DNA of 16,588 nucleotides from Methanobacterium sp. UBA410 (GCA_002498385.1 DAHH01000002.1:109419-126006), one strand, 5' to 3'; shown: positions 7,413 to 15,750, counted from the first letter of the stretch. Numbers and translations are program-made. Notes: generated from the letters alone by a model not told the origin.

Positions 7413-7895
7413 ATGGCAATAGAACTAACATTAGGTACAGCATTAGCAGCAATCGGAGCAGGAGTTGCAGTGGGATTTGCTGCATTAGGATCAGGTATAG
7501 GACAAGGAATAGCAGCAGCAGGTTCTGTGGGAGCAGTAGCTGAAGATAGCAGCATGTTTGCACAGGGTATTGTGTTCACTGCTATCCCTGAGACACAGGC
7601 TATATACGGTTTCTTGATAGCTATTCTGCTTCTGGTGTTCTCCGGAATTATGGGTGGACACTCATTAGATACGCTCACAGGACTTGTGGCAGTAGGTGCA
7701 GGTGCAGCAGTGGGATTTGCATGTTTAGGATCAGGTATGGGTCAGGGTATCACATCTTCCGCATCTATTGGTGCTGTTGTTGAAAACCCAAGTATGTTTG
7801 CACAGGGTATTGTGTTCACTGCTATCCCTGAGACACAGGCTATATACGGTTTCTTGATAGCTATCCTGCTTCTTGTATTCGGTGGAATTATTTAA
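7413..7895 (+). CDS. ahaK: A1AO ATP synthase proteolipid (c/K subunit), duplicated hairpin
   Basis: A 160-residue very hydrophobic protein made of two 80-residue copies of the c-subunit hairpin (four membrane helices), as known for Methanobacteriales, whereas some other methanogens have one, three or more hairpins per polypeptide. Each copy has an inner helix with GSGxGQG (Q31 and Q111) and an outer helix with IPETQAIYGFLIAILLLVF (E60 and E140 are the ion-carrying carboxylates). Gln, Glu-Thr and Tyr (Y65 and Y145) in both copies match the Na+-ligand pattern of Na+-translocating c rings. Both carboxylates are kept, so each hairpin should carry an ion. A strong Shine-Dalgarno sequence, TAGGAGGT at 7398-7405, fits the need for many copies per enzyme. 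Part of the two halves is identical at DNA level. Confidence 0.97.
   Translation: MAIELTLGTALAAIGAGVAVGFAALGSGIGQGIAAAGSVGAVAEDSSMFAQGIVFTAIPETQAIYGFLIAILLLVFSGIMGGHSLDTLTGLVAVGAGAAVGFACLGSGMGQGITSSASIGAVVENPSMFAQGIVFTAIPETQAIYGFLIAILLLVFGGII
7554..7864 (+). repeat. 71-bp perfect direct repeat inside ahaK
   Basis: Positions 7554-7624 and 7794-7864 are identical base for base, exactly 240 bp (80 codons) apart. They encode the ion-binding outer helix of each hairpin. Synonymous positions are also identical, whereas the flanking parts of the two hairpins differ at many codons. Confidence 0.97.
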
Positions 7896-7896
7896 G

Positions 7897-7911
7897 TAGC
7901 TAGTTTAGCTA
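7897..7911 (+). promoter_or_regulatory. Small hairpin between ahaK and ahaE
   Basis: TAGCTA-GTT-TAGCTA at 7897-7911 can fold into a six-base-pair stem with a three-base loop, two bases after the ahaK stop. It could protect the 3' end of a processed ahaK message or mildly reduce read-through; this is inference. GGAGGA at 7917-7922, the ahaE ribosome binding site, follows. Confidence 0.4.
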
Positions 7912-7929
7912 GTATTGGAGGATAAGTAG

Positions 7930-8553
7930 ATGAGCTCAGGGGCAGAAAAAATAGTATCAAACATAAGATCAGATGCTCAAACTAAGGCTGATGAGATAAT
8001 ACAGAAAGCCCAAGAGGAAACCAGTGCAATTTTAGCAGAGGGCGAAAAAAAAGCCAAGATAGAAAGTGAAAAGATCGGGGAAAGTGCTGAAAGGCAGGCC
8101 CACATGAAGTACCAGCAGTTGATCTCTGAAGCCAAGATGAATTCCAAAAGGATGAAATTAGAGGCAAGAGAAAAACTTATTGAAGAGTCTTTCGAGAAAG
8201 CTCTTGAAGAACTCAAAGGAAGGGCAGCAGCTTCATCTGAAGATTACATTCAATCACTTAAGAATATCATAATCGAGGCTTCAACTGAAATTGGTGGTGG
8301 CGACTTAATTTTATGCCTTAAAGAAGAGGACGTTGCAATTATAAAAAAAGAAATAAAATCCCTTGAAAAAGATGTTACTGATAAAACAGGACAGAAAACA
8401 ACCCTAAAAATTGGAGAAAATATAACTGCCATTGGTGGAGCAATTGTAAAAACCGAAAATGGAGAAATTGAGGTAAACAACACAATTGATGCCAGAATGT
8501 TGAGGTTTAAAAAGGCTCTAAGATCAGAGGTTGCAAAGGTGCTGTTCCAATAG
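7930..8553 (+). CDS. ahaE: A1AO ATP synthase subunit E (peripheral stalk)
   Basis: A 207-residue protein with the normal two-part structure of subunit E. The N-terminal half (about 1-100) is a charged Ala/Glu/Lys-rich helix that pairs with subunit H, and the C-terminal half (about 105-207) is a mixed alpha/beta globular domain that binds the top of the A3B3 head. The globular part includes GGGDLILCLKEEDV (around 122-135) and the family-typical GGAIVKTENGEIEVNNTIDARM segment (about 174-195). ATG at 7930 has GGAGGA eight bases upstream. The stop codon lies 11 bp before ahaC, and the intergenic GGAGGA there is the ahaC ribosome binding site. Confidence 0.94.
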   Translation: MSSGAEKIVSNIRSDAQTKADEIIQKAQEETSAILAEGEKKAKIESEKIGESAERQAHMKYQQLISEAKMNSKRMKLEAREKLIEESFEKALEELKGRAAASSEDYIQSLKNIIIEASTEIGGGDLILCLKEEDVAIIKKEIKSLEKDVTDKTGQKTTLKIGENITAIGGAIVKTENGEIEVNNTIDARMLRFKKALRSEVAKVLFQ

Positions 8554-8564
8554 GAGGAAAATAA

Positions 8565-9722
8565 ATGGTTGGAGACATTACTTCACTCATAGGCACAATT
8601 GGATTTTCCTCTCCTGGAGCATTCATAGCGCTTTTGTTTCTGGTGCTGGCTGTCATTGGAGCCATAGTTGTTGTGGTGACCATACACCCAGTCCTACAGT
8701 ACTATCCTTACATGTATCCTAATGCAAGGATAAGAGCAAGGATAGGTAAACTTTTCAATGAGAAACAGATCTCAGAGATCGTTGAAGCAGACAACCTTGA
8801 GGAAGTTAAAAACTACCTCAGGGGTGTTCCAGAGTACGCTGCTCACATTGAGAAGTACAACATTGAAAAAGCTTTAAACACCCAGCTTGCGGAAACATAC
8901 GATCTAGTTGCAAGGATAGCTCCGGATAGTATAAAAGACACCTTTGATATTCTTTTATCTCAATGGGATGTAAGGAATTTAAAGAGCATAATGATTGCAA
9001 AGGAGACTGGTTTAACAGATGAAGAAACCATGGATCTTGTGGTTCCATTTGGAGAGTTAAATGAATCCATGGATAAGATCATGGATGCAAAAAACATCCC
9101 AGAGATAATCAATGCTCTAGAAGGCACAGAATATGCTAAGGTGCTTGAAGATGCTATGCCAGAATATCAAAAAACAGGAATGTTACTACCTTTAGAGGCA
9201 GCTCTGGATAAAAACTTCCTGGGTAAACTTGTTGAATCTGTTGCAAATCCTGCAGACGATAATGCATCTTTCCTTCAGAGTTACATAGGGACCTTTGTTG
9301 ATTCAACCAACTTGAAGATGATACTCAGGGCAAAGGCTGATGGACTCAAATTTATGGATGTGGAACCCTACATGATTTCCAATGGTTACCAGCTTCGAGA
9401 CTGGAAGTTAAAGGAACTCATGGAATCAGAAGATGTTGAAGGAGTTTTGAGTGGACTTGAGGGAACAGATTACTCCCGTGTGCTTGCAGAGGTGGTTCCT
9501 GAATATTCAAGTACTGGATCAGTGGCACCCTTTGAAGCTGCACTGGATAAAAACATCAGAAAAATTGCTAAATCCATATCCCAGAAAAATTCACTTGGAG
9601 TAGGACCAATAATCGGTTTCCTAAGTCGAAAAGAAATTGAGATAAGGAACTTGAAGATAATAGTTCGGGGAAAAATGGAAAAAGGATTTTCAACTTCCAT
9701 GATCAAGGAGATGTTAATATGA
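8565..9722 (+). CDS. ahaC: A1AO ATP synthase subunit C (central-stalk/rotor socket) with N-terminal hydrophobic segment
   Basis: A 385-residue homologue of V/A-type subunit C/d, the funnel that sits on the proteolipid ring and couples it to the D/F axle. Three internal repeats are visible, each ending in a NLK-type segment: about 81-150, 178-260 and 290-371. Repeats two and three share ALEGTEY/GLEGTDY, VLEDAMPEY/VLAEVVPEY and EAALDKN. The N terminus is odd: residues about 18-41 (FIALLFLVLAVIGAIVVVVT) form one clear transmembrane helix before the soluble domain starts at about 50. This would anchor the rotor socket in the membrane inside or beside the c ring. The start is firm: GGAGGA lies six bases before the ATG. 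The stop overlaps the ahaF start (ATGA). Confidence 0.93.
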   Translation: MVGDITSLIGTIGFSSPGAFIALLFLVLAVIGAIVVVVTIHPVLQYYPYMYPNARIRARIGKLFNEKQISEIVEADNLEEVKNYLRGVPEYAAHIEKYNIEKALNTQLAETYDLVARIAPDSIKDTFDILLSQWDVRNLKSIMIAKETGLTDEETMDLVVPFGELNESMDKIMDAKNIPEIINALEGTEYAKVLEDAMPEYQKTGMLLPLEAALDKNFLGKLVESVANPADDNASFLQSYIGTFVDSTNLKMILRAKADGLKFMDVEPYMISNGYQLRDWKLKELMESEDVEGVLSGLEGTDYSRVLAEVVPEYSSTGSVAPFEAALDKNIRKIAKSISQKNSLGVGPIIGFLSRKEIEIRNLKIIVRGKMEKGFSTSMIKEMLI

Positions 9723-10039
9723 GTTCACAAATAGCTGTGATGGCTGATCAGGATACAGTCACAGGCTTCCGGCTTGGAGGGATTAAAAAAGGATATCCCG
9801 TTCAGAACATGGAAGAAGCTGATAAAACCCTTAGAAAACTTGTAAAAGAGGATTTTTCTATTATAATAATAACAGAAAAAATCGGGGACGGATTAAGGAG
9901 TACAATAGATCAATTCACAAAAACAAGCGCATTACCCATGATAATTGAAATACCAGATAAAACAGGCTCGATTAGGCGGGAATCTGACCCTATGAGCGAG
10001 CTTATAAAAAGAGTAATTGGGGTTGAGATGGTAAAATGA
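9719..10039 (+). CDS. ahaF: A1AO ATP synthase subunit F (central stalk)
   Basis: A 106-residue small Rossmann-like protein matching subunit F, which binds the D axle and helps regulate the catalytic head. The N-terminal IAVMADQDTVTGFRLGGI (about 5-22) is the family signature, followed by a beta strand SIIIITEKI (47-55) and the IIEIPDKTGS loop (75-84). The length is normal. Its ATG shares bases with the ahaC stop and its own stop overlaps the ahaA start (ATGA both times), so C, F and A should be translated by coupling. Confidence 0.94.
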   Translation: MSSQIAVMADQDTVTGFRLGGIKKGYPVQNMEEADKTLRKLVKEDFSIIIITEKIGDGLRSTIDQFTKTSALPMIIEIPDKTGSIRRESDPMSELIKRVIGVEMVK

Positions 10040-11787
10040 TTACAGGAAATATAATAAAAATAGCAGGTCCCGTTATTGTCGCGGACGGCATGAAGGGAAC
10101 CCAAATGTATGAAATGGTTAAAGTCGGTAAAGACAAGCTTATCGGTGAGATCATTGAACTTAAAGGTGAAGAGGCCACAATTCAGGTTTACGAGGAAACA
10201 GCAGGTATGAAACCTGGTGAACCTGTTGAAAGTACAGGAGGATCACTATCAGTTGAACTCGGTCCTGGAATATTGGGATCCATTTTCGATGGAATTCAGA
10301 GGCCCCTTGACAAGATCAAAGTTATAACCGGTGATTACATCCACAGGGGTATAGATGTACCTTCAATACCTAAGGACAAAAAATGGAGCTTCAAGCCAAC
10401 GGTGAAAGTAGGAGACGAAGTTAAAGGTGGAGATGTTTTGGGTGAAGTCCAGGAAACATCTGCAATCGTCCACAAAATTATGGTGCCACCTAGTGTGGAA
10501 GGTACTATAAAAAATATAGTTGGTGAAGGGGACTACACAGTTGAAGAGAATGTTGCAGAAGTTGAAACATCAAAAGGTGCTGTTAAAGTCCAGATGATGC
10601 AGAAATGGCCTGTAAGGGTTGGAAGACCTTACAAAAAGAAACTTGACCCTGACATACCACTGGTAACAGGTCAGAGAGCACAGGACACATTTTTCCCAAT
10701 TGCAAAAGGTGGAACAGCTGCCATGCCAGGTCCATTCGGATCAGGTAAAACAGTTACTCAGCAGCAGCTTGCAAAATGGGCTAACGCAGACATAATTGTA
10801 TACGTTGGATGTGGAGAACGTGGAAATGAGATGACAGAGGTTCTAAAAGAATTCCCAGAACTTGAAGACCCAAAAAGTGGAAAACCACTCATGGACAGAA
10901 CAATACTCATTGCCAACACATCAAACATGCCTGTGGCAGCAAGGGAAGCCTGTGTTTACACAGGTATAACCATAGCTGAGTACTTCCGTGACATGGGATA
11001 CGATGTGGCTTTGATGGCTGACTCAACATCACGTTGGGCTGAAGCCATGAGGGAGATCTCAGGAAGACTTGAAGAGATGCCTGGTGAAGAGGGATACCCT
11101 GCATACCTTGCATCAAGACTTGCACAGTTCTATGAGAGAGCAGGAAGGATCATAACAGTAGGTACAGAAGATAAAGAATCATCTGTAAGTGTTGTGGGTG
11201 CAGTGTCACCTCCTGGTGGTGACCTATCAGAGCCTGTTACACAGAACACCCTGCGTATATCCAAAGTGTTCTGGGCACTCGACTCATCACTCGCTGATAA
11301 ACGTCACTTCCCATCCATAGACTGGCTTCAGAGTTACTCACTTTATGTTGACAGTATTCAGGACTGGTGGAACCAGAACGTAGGTGAAGACTGGAGGAAA
11401 AACAGGGACGAAGCAATGGCACTCCTGCAGAAAGAATCTGAGCTACAGGAGATCGTTCAGCTCGTTGGTCCAGATGCACTGCCAGACAAGGAAAGGATCA
11501 CCATGGAAACAACAAGGATGATCAGGGAAGACTTCCTGCAGCAGAACGCATTCCATGAGATAGACACATACTGTCCACCTAAAAAACAGTACGAAATGCT
11601 CAAAACCATCATCCTTTTCCAGGAAAATGCAGTTGCAGCACTTGAAAGGGGTGCAGCATCCCGTGAAATAATATCAGTTCCTGTAAAAGAGGATATAGGA
11701 AGGATGAAATACATACCTGAAGATGAATTTGAAGCAAAACTCAAAGAAATTCAGGATAAAGTAGTCAAACAGCTCAGCGAGGTATAA
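10036..11787 (+). CDS. ahaA: A1AO ATP synthase catalytic subunit A
   Basis: A 583-residue catalytic subunit that makes ATP from ADP and phosphate in the A3B3 head. Visible features are an N-terminal beta barrel (1-75), the archaeal/V-type 'non-homologous' insertion (about 110-200) that separates it from F-type beta subunits, the P-loop GPFGSGKTVT at 232-241 (Lys238), and GERGNEMTEV at 260-269 with the catalytic glutamate. They are followed by LMADSTSRWAEAMREISGRL (326-345) and SPPGGDLSEPVTQNTLRI (391-408). No intein interrupts the P-loop region, unlike some archaeal and yeast relatives. The start overlaps the ahaF stop. The ahaB start follows two bases after the stop. Confidence 0.98.
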   Translation: MITGNIIKIAGPVIVADGMKGTQMYEMVKVGKDKLIGEIIELKGEEATIQVYEETAGMKPGEPVESTGGSLSVELGPGILGSIFDGIQRPLDKIKVITGDYIHRGIDVPSIPKDKKWSFKPTVKVGDEVKGGDVLGEVQETSAIVHKIMVPPSVEGTIKNIVGEGDYTVEENVAEVETSKGAVKVQMMQKWPVRVGRPYKKKLDPDIPLVTGQRAQDTFFPIAKGGTAAMPGPFGSGKTVTQQQLAKWANADIIVYVGCGERGNEMTEVLKEFPELEDPKSGKPLMDRTILIANTSNMPVAAREACVYTGITIAEYFRDMGYDVALMADSTSRWAEAMREISGRLEEMPGEEGYPAYLASRLAQFYERAGRIITVGTEDKESSVSVVGAVSPPGGDLSEPVTQNTLRISKVFWALDSSLADKRHFPSIDWLQSYSLYVDSIQDWWNQNVGEDWRKNRDEAMALLQKESELQEIVQLVGPDALPDKERITMETTRMIREDFLQQNAFHEIDTYCPPKKQYEMLKTIILFQENAVAALERGAASREIISVPVKEDIGRMKYIPEDEFEAKLKEIQDKVVKQLSEV

Positions 11788-11789
11788 AA

Positions 11790-13181
<1,392 letters not shown>

Positions 13182-13184
13182 ACC

Positions 13185-13216
13185 CCCTTAACTTTATTTA
13201 TTTAATTTTTTAAGGG
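13185..13216 (+). promoter_or_regulatory. Inverted repeat in the ahaB-ahaD spacer
   Basis: CCCTTAA (13185-13191) and TTAAGGG (13210-13216) are exact complements around an 18-base T/A-rich loop. In RNA this gives a seven-base-pair hairpin just after the ahaB stop and just before the ahaD ribosome binding site (AGAGGGA). It could be an mRNA processing or stability element, or a leaky terminator. Confidence 0.45.
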
Positions 13217-13232
13217 CCAAAAGAGGGATAAA

Positions 13233-13877
13233 ATGGCGCAAGAAATGATAGAAGGCATCAATCCAACAAGGATGGAACTTCTAAAACTTAAAGATAGGGA
13301 AAAACTTGCAGTTAAAGGTCACAGCCTCCTCAAGGAGAAAAGAAATGCTTTGATCATGGAGTTTTTCAACATACTTGAGCGTGTTAAGGGTTCAAGGGAA
13401 AACGTTGAAAAACAGCTTGCTAAAGCTTACAAGGATCTGGCAACTGCCCAGGTAACAATGGGTGATCTGGCTGTCCGTAAGGCTTCACTTGCTGTTAAGG
13501 AATCAGTTGAAGTTGACATTGACTCCCGAAGTGTAATGGGTGTTGTTGTACCTGTAATAGAATCCAAAACCACAGAAACAAGAACAATGGTCGAGAGAGG
13601 ATACGGTTTTGTTGATACATCTGTGAAGCTGGATGAAGCAGCCAAGAATTTTGAAGAGTCAATCAAGCTCATAATCGAACTTGGAGAAATAGAAAAAACA
13701 ATCTTACTTCTCGCAAAGGAGATAGAATCAACAAAAAGACGTGTTAACGCTCTGGAACATATAATTATTCCAAGGATCGAGAACACAGTTAAGTACATTG
13801 AGATGAGACTCGAAGAAATGGAAAGGGAGAACTTCGTAAGACTGAAAATGATCAAGAAAACCATGGAGATGGAGTAA
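13233..13877 (+). CDS. ahaD: A1AO ATP synthase subunit D (central axle)
   Basis: A 214-residue helical protein that forms the rotor shaft inside the A3B3 head and transmits rotation from the c ring. The N-terminal NPTRMELLKLKDREKLAVKGHSLLKEKRNAL (about 10-40) is the family signature. A middle region (about 70-130) has RKASLAVKESVEVD and the beta segment GVVVPVIES, and a long C-terminal helix (about 140-212) ends in charged coiled coil. The length is normal. AGAGGGA lies upstream. The last base of its TAA stop is the first base of the ATG of the next gene (TAATG), which indicates translational coupling. Confidence 0.96.
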   Translation: MAQEMIEGINPTRMELLKLKDREKLAVKGHSLLKEKRNALIMEFFNILERVKGSRENVEKQLAKAYKDLATAQVTMGDLAVRKASLAVKESVEVDIDSRSVMGVVVPVIESKTTETRTMVERGYGFVDTSVKLDEAAKNFEESIKLIIELGEIEKTILLLAKEIESTKRRVNALEHIIIPRIENTVKYIEMRLEEMERENFVRLKMIKKTMEME

Positions 13878-14266
13878 TGGTCAGAATAATAACCCGTTTA
13901 GGTATAATAAAACAGGAACTTGAGGACCTTGAAACTTCAAAGGTTGACTTCAAAATCGGAACAATTGTGGGGAAGATGAGGGCCATAATAGCTGATGATG
14001 AAGTGGAATTTAAATCTGGAGATGTTAAACCCGTTAAGATCCAGAACATAAAGGTTCCAGCAAACCATGTATGTTTCCTTTATGCCTATGCAGAGAACAG
14101 TTACGGCCATGTCATAGCTGTGGGCGAAGAAACACCTCTACCACTTACCATGGATCGGGAAGTGGACCATGCAACGTTCGTTGCAGCTTTAGATGGTGGT
14201 ATAATAAAAGATGACCTGCTTGGAGTTTTGATACTTCTTCCAATGGAACTTATGAAGAAGATTTAA
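13877..14266 (+). CDS. Probable DUF22-family protein, last gene of the ATP synthase operon
   Basis: A 129-residue soluble protein of unknown function that resembles the archaeal DUF22 family; I recognise this by overall pattern, with moderate confidence. After a short charged helix (about 1-20) comes a mostly beta domain with SGDVKPVKIQNIKVPANHVC (about 47-66), YAYAENSYGHVIAVGEETPLPLT (69-91) and a C-terminal GGIIKDDLLGVLILLPMEL (107-125). There is no membrane helix apart from the mildly hydrophobic C terminus and no recognisable catalytic motif. The start codon overlaps the ahaD stop, so it is made together with the ATP synthase. It is not a known structural subunit, so an assembly or regulatory role is possible but unproven. 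A T-rich stretch follows its stop. Confidence 0.65.
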   Translation: MVRIITRLGIIKQELEDLETSKVDFKIGTIVGKMRAIIADDEVEFKSGDVKPVKIQNIKVPANHVCFLYAYAENSYGHVIAVGEETPLPLTMDREVDHATFVAALDGGIIKDDLLGVLILLPMELMKKI

Positions 14267-14645
14267 AACTTCACTTTTTCCATTCTTTTTGTTTTAAATC
14301 TTAGAATATTTTAAATTAAAATATTTTAAAAATAGTTTTTGGAAGTTTTACTCTAAATGTTCTATTTTTACTATTTTCTATTTTTGTAATGTTTTATTTT
14401 TACTTTAAACTTTTTATCTGATTTTCTAATTCTAAATTAAGTAAGGGCCATTTTTCACTATTTTTAAGTAAGATTAAGTTTTTAAGAAAATTCTTTAAAT
14501 TTGGAGCGTTTATAGTTTGAACCTTCTTATTTGACCTCAATTTAAAAAAAATATTACTTAGAAAGTTAACTTAAACATTATTTTTAACTTGAAAAATAAA
14601 AAAGATAAGAAGGTTAACTTGAGGAATTACTCTTACTAATTACTC
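14267..14645. other. 379-bp AT-rich spacer between convergent genes
   Basis: No gene was found. It separates the end of the ATP synthase operon (plus) from a minus-strand gene. Its left half is T-rich and its right end A-rich, as expected for terminators on both strands. It contains an 11-bp inverted repeat (AACCTTCTTAT at 14520-14530 and its complement at 14605-14615), and AATTACTCTTA repeated at 14625-14635 and 14638-14648, the second copy running into the stop codon of the minus-strand gene. Confidence 0.5.
14270..14295 (+). terminator. T-rich probable terminator of the ATP synthase operon
   Basis: Directly after the stop of the last operon gene the plus strand has CTTTTTCC, CTTTTTG and TTTT runs without a GC-rich stem, the usual form of archaeal intrinsic termination. 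More T-runs follow to about 14400. Confidence 0.45.
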
Positions 14646-15068
14646 TTATAATTGATTACCCAAACTTTCCTTAATGAAATCGTTTGCAGAATGTTTCATT
14701 TCCTTTATTTGAAGTAGAAGATCATCGGCCATGTATTTAACTTCACAGTAGGCTTCTATCTTACTTTTAACATTTGTATCCAGATGTTTCAGGGCTTTTA
14801 TTCTCCTTTTTTTATTTGAACCCCTGAAAATGCTGATTATTCCAGAGCTGTGGTTTTTTGGGTATCTGTTTATTATGCTCTTCTTCTTTTTAATGTGTTC
14901 AATCTCTATTGAATGAATCTCTTTTACAAGAACCTTTCTAAGCTGGATTAATTCTTCTTCCCTTTCATTTAAGTCAACCATGAGATGTTTTGAATCTGCA
15001 ATAGATGATACATTCACGTCAATATCCGCTATCTCTTGAAGTAAATCATTATAATCGTTAATACTCAT
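14646..15068 (-). CDS. Hypothetical coiled-coil protein
   Basis: A 140-residue charged protein that I do not recognise. It appears almost wholly helical. A first coiled-coil region (about 31-68) contains DLNEREEELIQLRKVLVKEI and ends in a lysine run (KKKK at 60-63). A basic hinge (about 69-90) contains RYPKNHSSGI and RGSNKKRR, and a second helix (about 90-135) follows. There is no signal peptide or membrane segment. The start at 15068 was chosen because GGTG lies six bases before it; upstream in-frame ATGs would add 8 or 11 doubtful residues (MIFFSDFMVLK). The basic hinge could contact nucleic acid, but nothing proves that. Confidence 0.65.
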   Translation of the reverse strand: MSINDYNDLLQEIADIDVNVSSIADSKHLMVDLNEREEELIQLRKVLVKEIHSIEIEHIKKKKSIINRYPKNHSSGIISIFRGSNKKRRIKALKHLDTNVKSKIEAYCEVKYMADDLLLQIKEMKHSANDFIKESLGNQL

Positions 15069-15103
15069 TTTTAACACCATAAAATCGCTAAAAAATATCA
15101 CTT

Positions 15104-15128
15104 ATGGTAAACCATTGAAATGGTACCA
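15104..15128. promoter_or_regulatory. Alternating ATGGT/ACCAT palindromes upstream of the coiled-coil gene
   Basis: ATGGT, ACCAT, ATGGT and ACCA alternate over about 25 bp, including the perfect hairpin ACCATT-GA-AATGGT (15111-15124). The array lies 36-60 bp upstream of the minus-strand start at 15068, where an operator or 5' leader structure would be expected. Confidence 0.4.
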
Positions 15129-15204
15129 ATTGTAGTGCATTTGATAAATAAAAATACCTATTTAAACATTTAAAATGATTTAAATTTAAATGATTTAATT
15201 AATA

Positions 15205-15219
15205 TGTATAATTTATACA
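15205..15219. promoter_or_regulatory. 15-bp palindrome TGTATAATTTATACA
   Basis: Seven-base arms are exactly complementary around a single central T. The shape is like a dimeric regulator site, and it contains TATA-like sequence on both strands. In DNA this AT-rich it may be chance. Confidence 0.3.
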
Positions 15220-15402
15220 ACCTGATTCAATTTGGGCTTTACAGGTTTAACATCTCAATTAGTTTAAGGGTTGATTCAGTGATCTGATAAATAAAATCCA
15301 ATAAATAAAAGTTGTAGGCAAGGTTTAATGAAATTAAGAGTTTTAGATCAATGGTTCAATGAAAAATTGTATCAAATGGTTTTTATTCAATCAAACTTGG
15401 TT

Positions 15403-15750
15403 TTATTCAGTTTTTACCCTGATTAAGATGTTGATGAGGTTATCTTCAACCTTAACTTTTGTTGAAATGTCGTTGTTGTCATTTTCTATATTTCTTATCT
15501 TGTAAATGACATTTGCAAGGGAGATGCTGTTGAAAACTCCCATCTGGTTTTCTGGTTTTGAGGAAATAAGAAGTATGTTCACGGTGCTTCCATCTACAAA
15601 AACGTTGTAGTTTATGGCGTTGATGTAAATGGTGTCAGAAAGCCGCAGCAAAATTTTTATATGTTTCACTGGAAGTCGGCTTTTACTAATTAACTCCTTT
15701 ATTCTATCGTTTTCTCTGCACTGTTCTACACTTATCTCCAAGTTTTTCAT
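15403..15750 (-). CDS. Hypothetical small protein
   Basis: A protein of 115 residues from ATG at 15750, or 138 residues from an in-frame GTG at 15819. I do not recognise it. The N-terminal third is charged and helical (ISVEQCRENDRIKELISKSR). The rest alternates hydrophobic beta-like strands (DTIYINAINYNVFVDGSTVNIL, then VEDNLINILIRV at the end), suggesting a small alpha/beta fold; there is no membrane helix. The ATG is preferred because a TATA-like element on the minus strand (about 15825-15832) lies too close to the GTG for a normal archaeal start, while it would give the ATG a leader of about 50 nt. Neither start has a well-spaced ribosome binding site. The gene is divergent from the UPF0216 gene. 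Confidence 0.55.
   Translation of the reverse strand: MKNLEISVEQCRENDRIKELISKSRLPVKHIKILLRLSDTIYINAINYNVFVDGSTVNILLISSKPENQMGVFNSISLANVIYKIRNIENDNNDISTKVKVEDNLINILIRVKTE

Larger units (their letters stand above)
15069..15402. other. 334-bp AT-rich spacer between two minus-strand genes
   Basis: No open reading frame is supported. It holds the ATGGT/ACCAT array near its left end, the direct repeat AAATGATTTA (twice around 15174-15197), and the 15-bp palindrome TGTATAA-T-TTATACA at 15205-15219. The remainder (15220-15402) has A/T-rich sequence with no motif I can name. Confidence 0.5.

Noticed and set aside
7554..7864. Direct repeat in ahaK considered as a mobile element or assembly duplication
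   Set aside because: The halves differ outside the 71 bp, and a duplicated proteolipid is normal in this group.
10366..10635. Insertion in subunit A considered as an intein or foreign domain
   Set aside because: It is the usual non-homologous region of archaeal and V-type A subunits; no splicing motifs are present.
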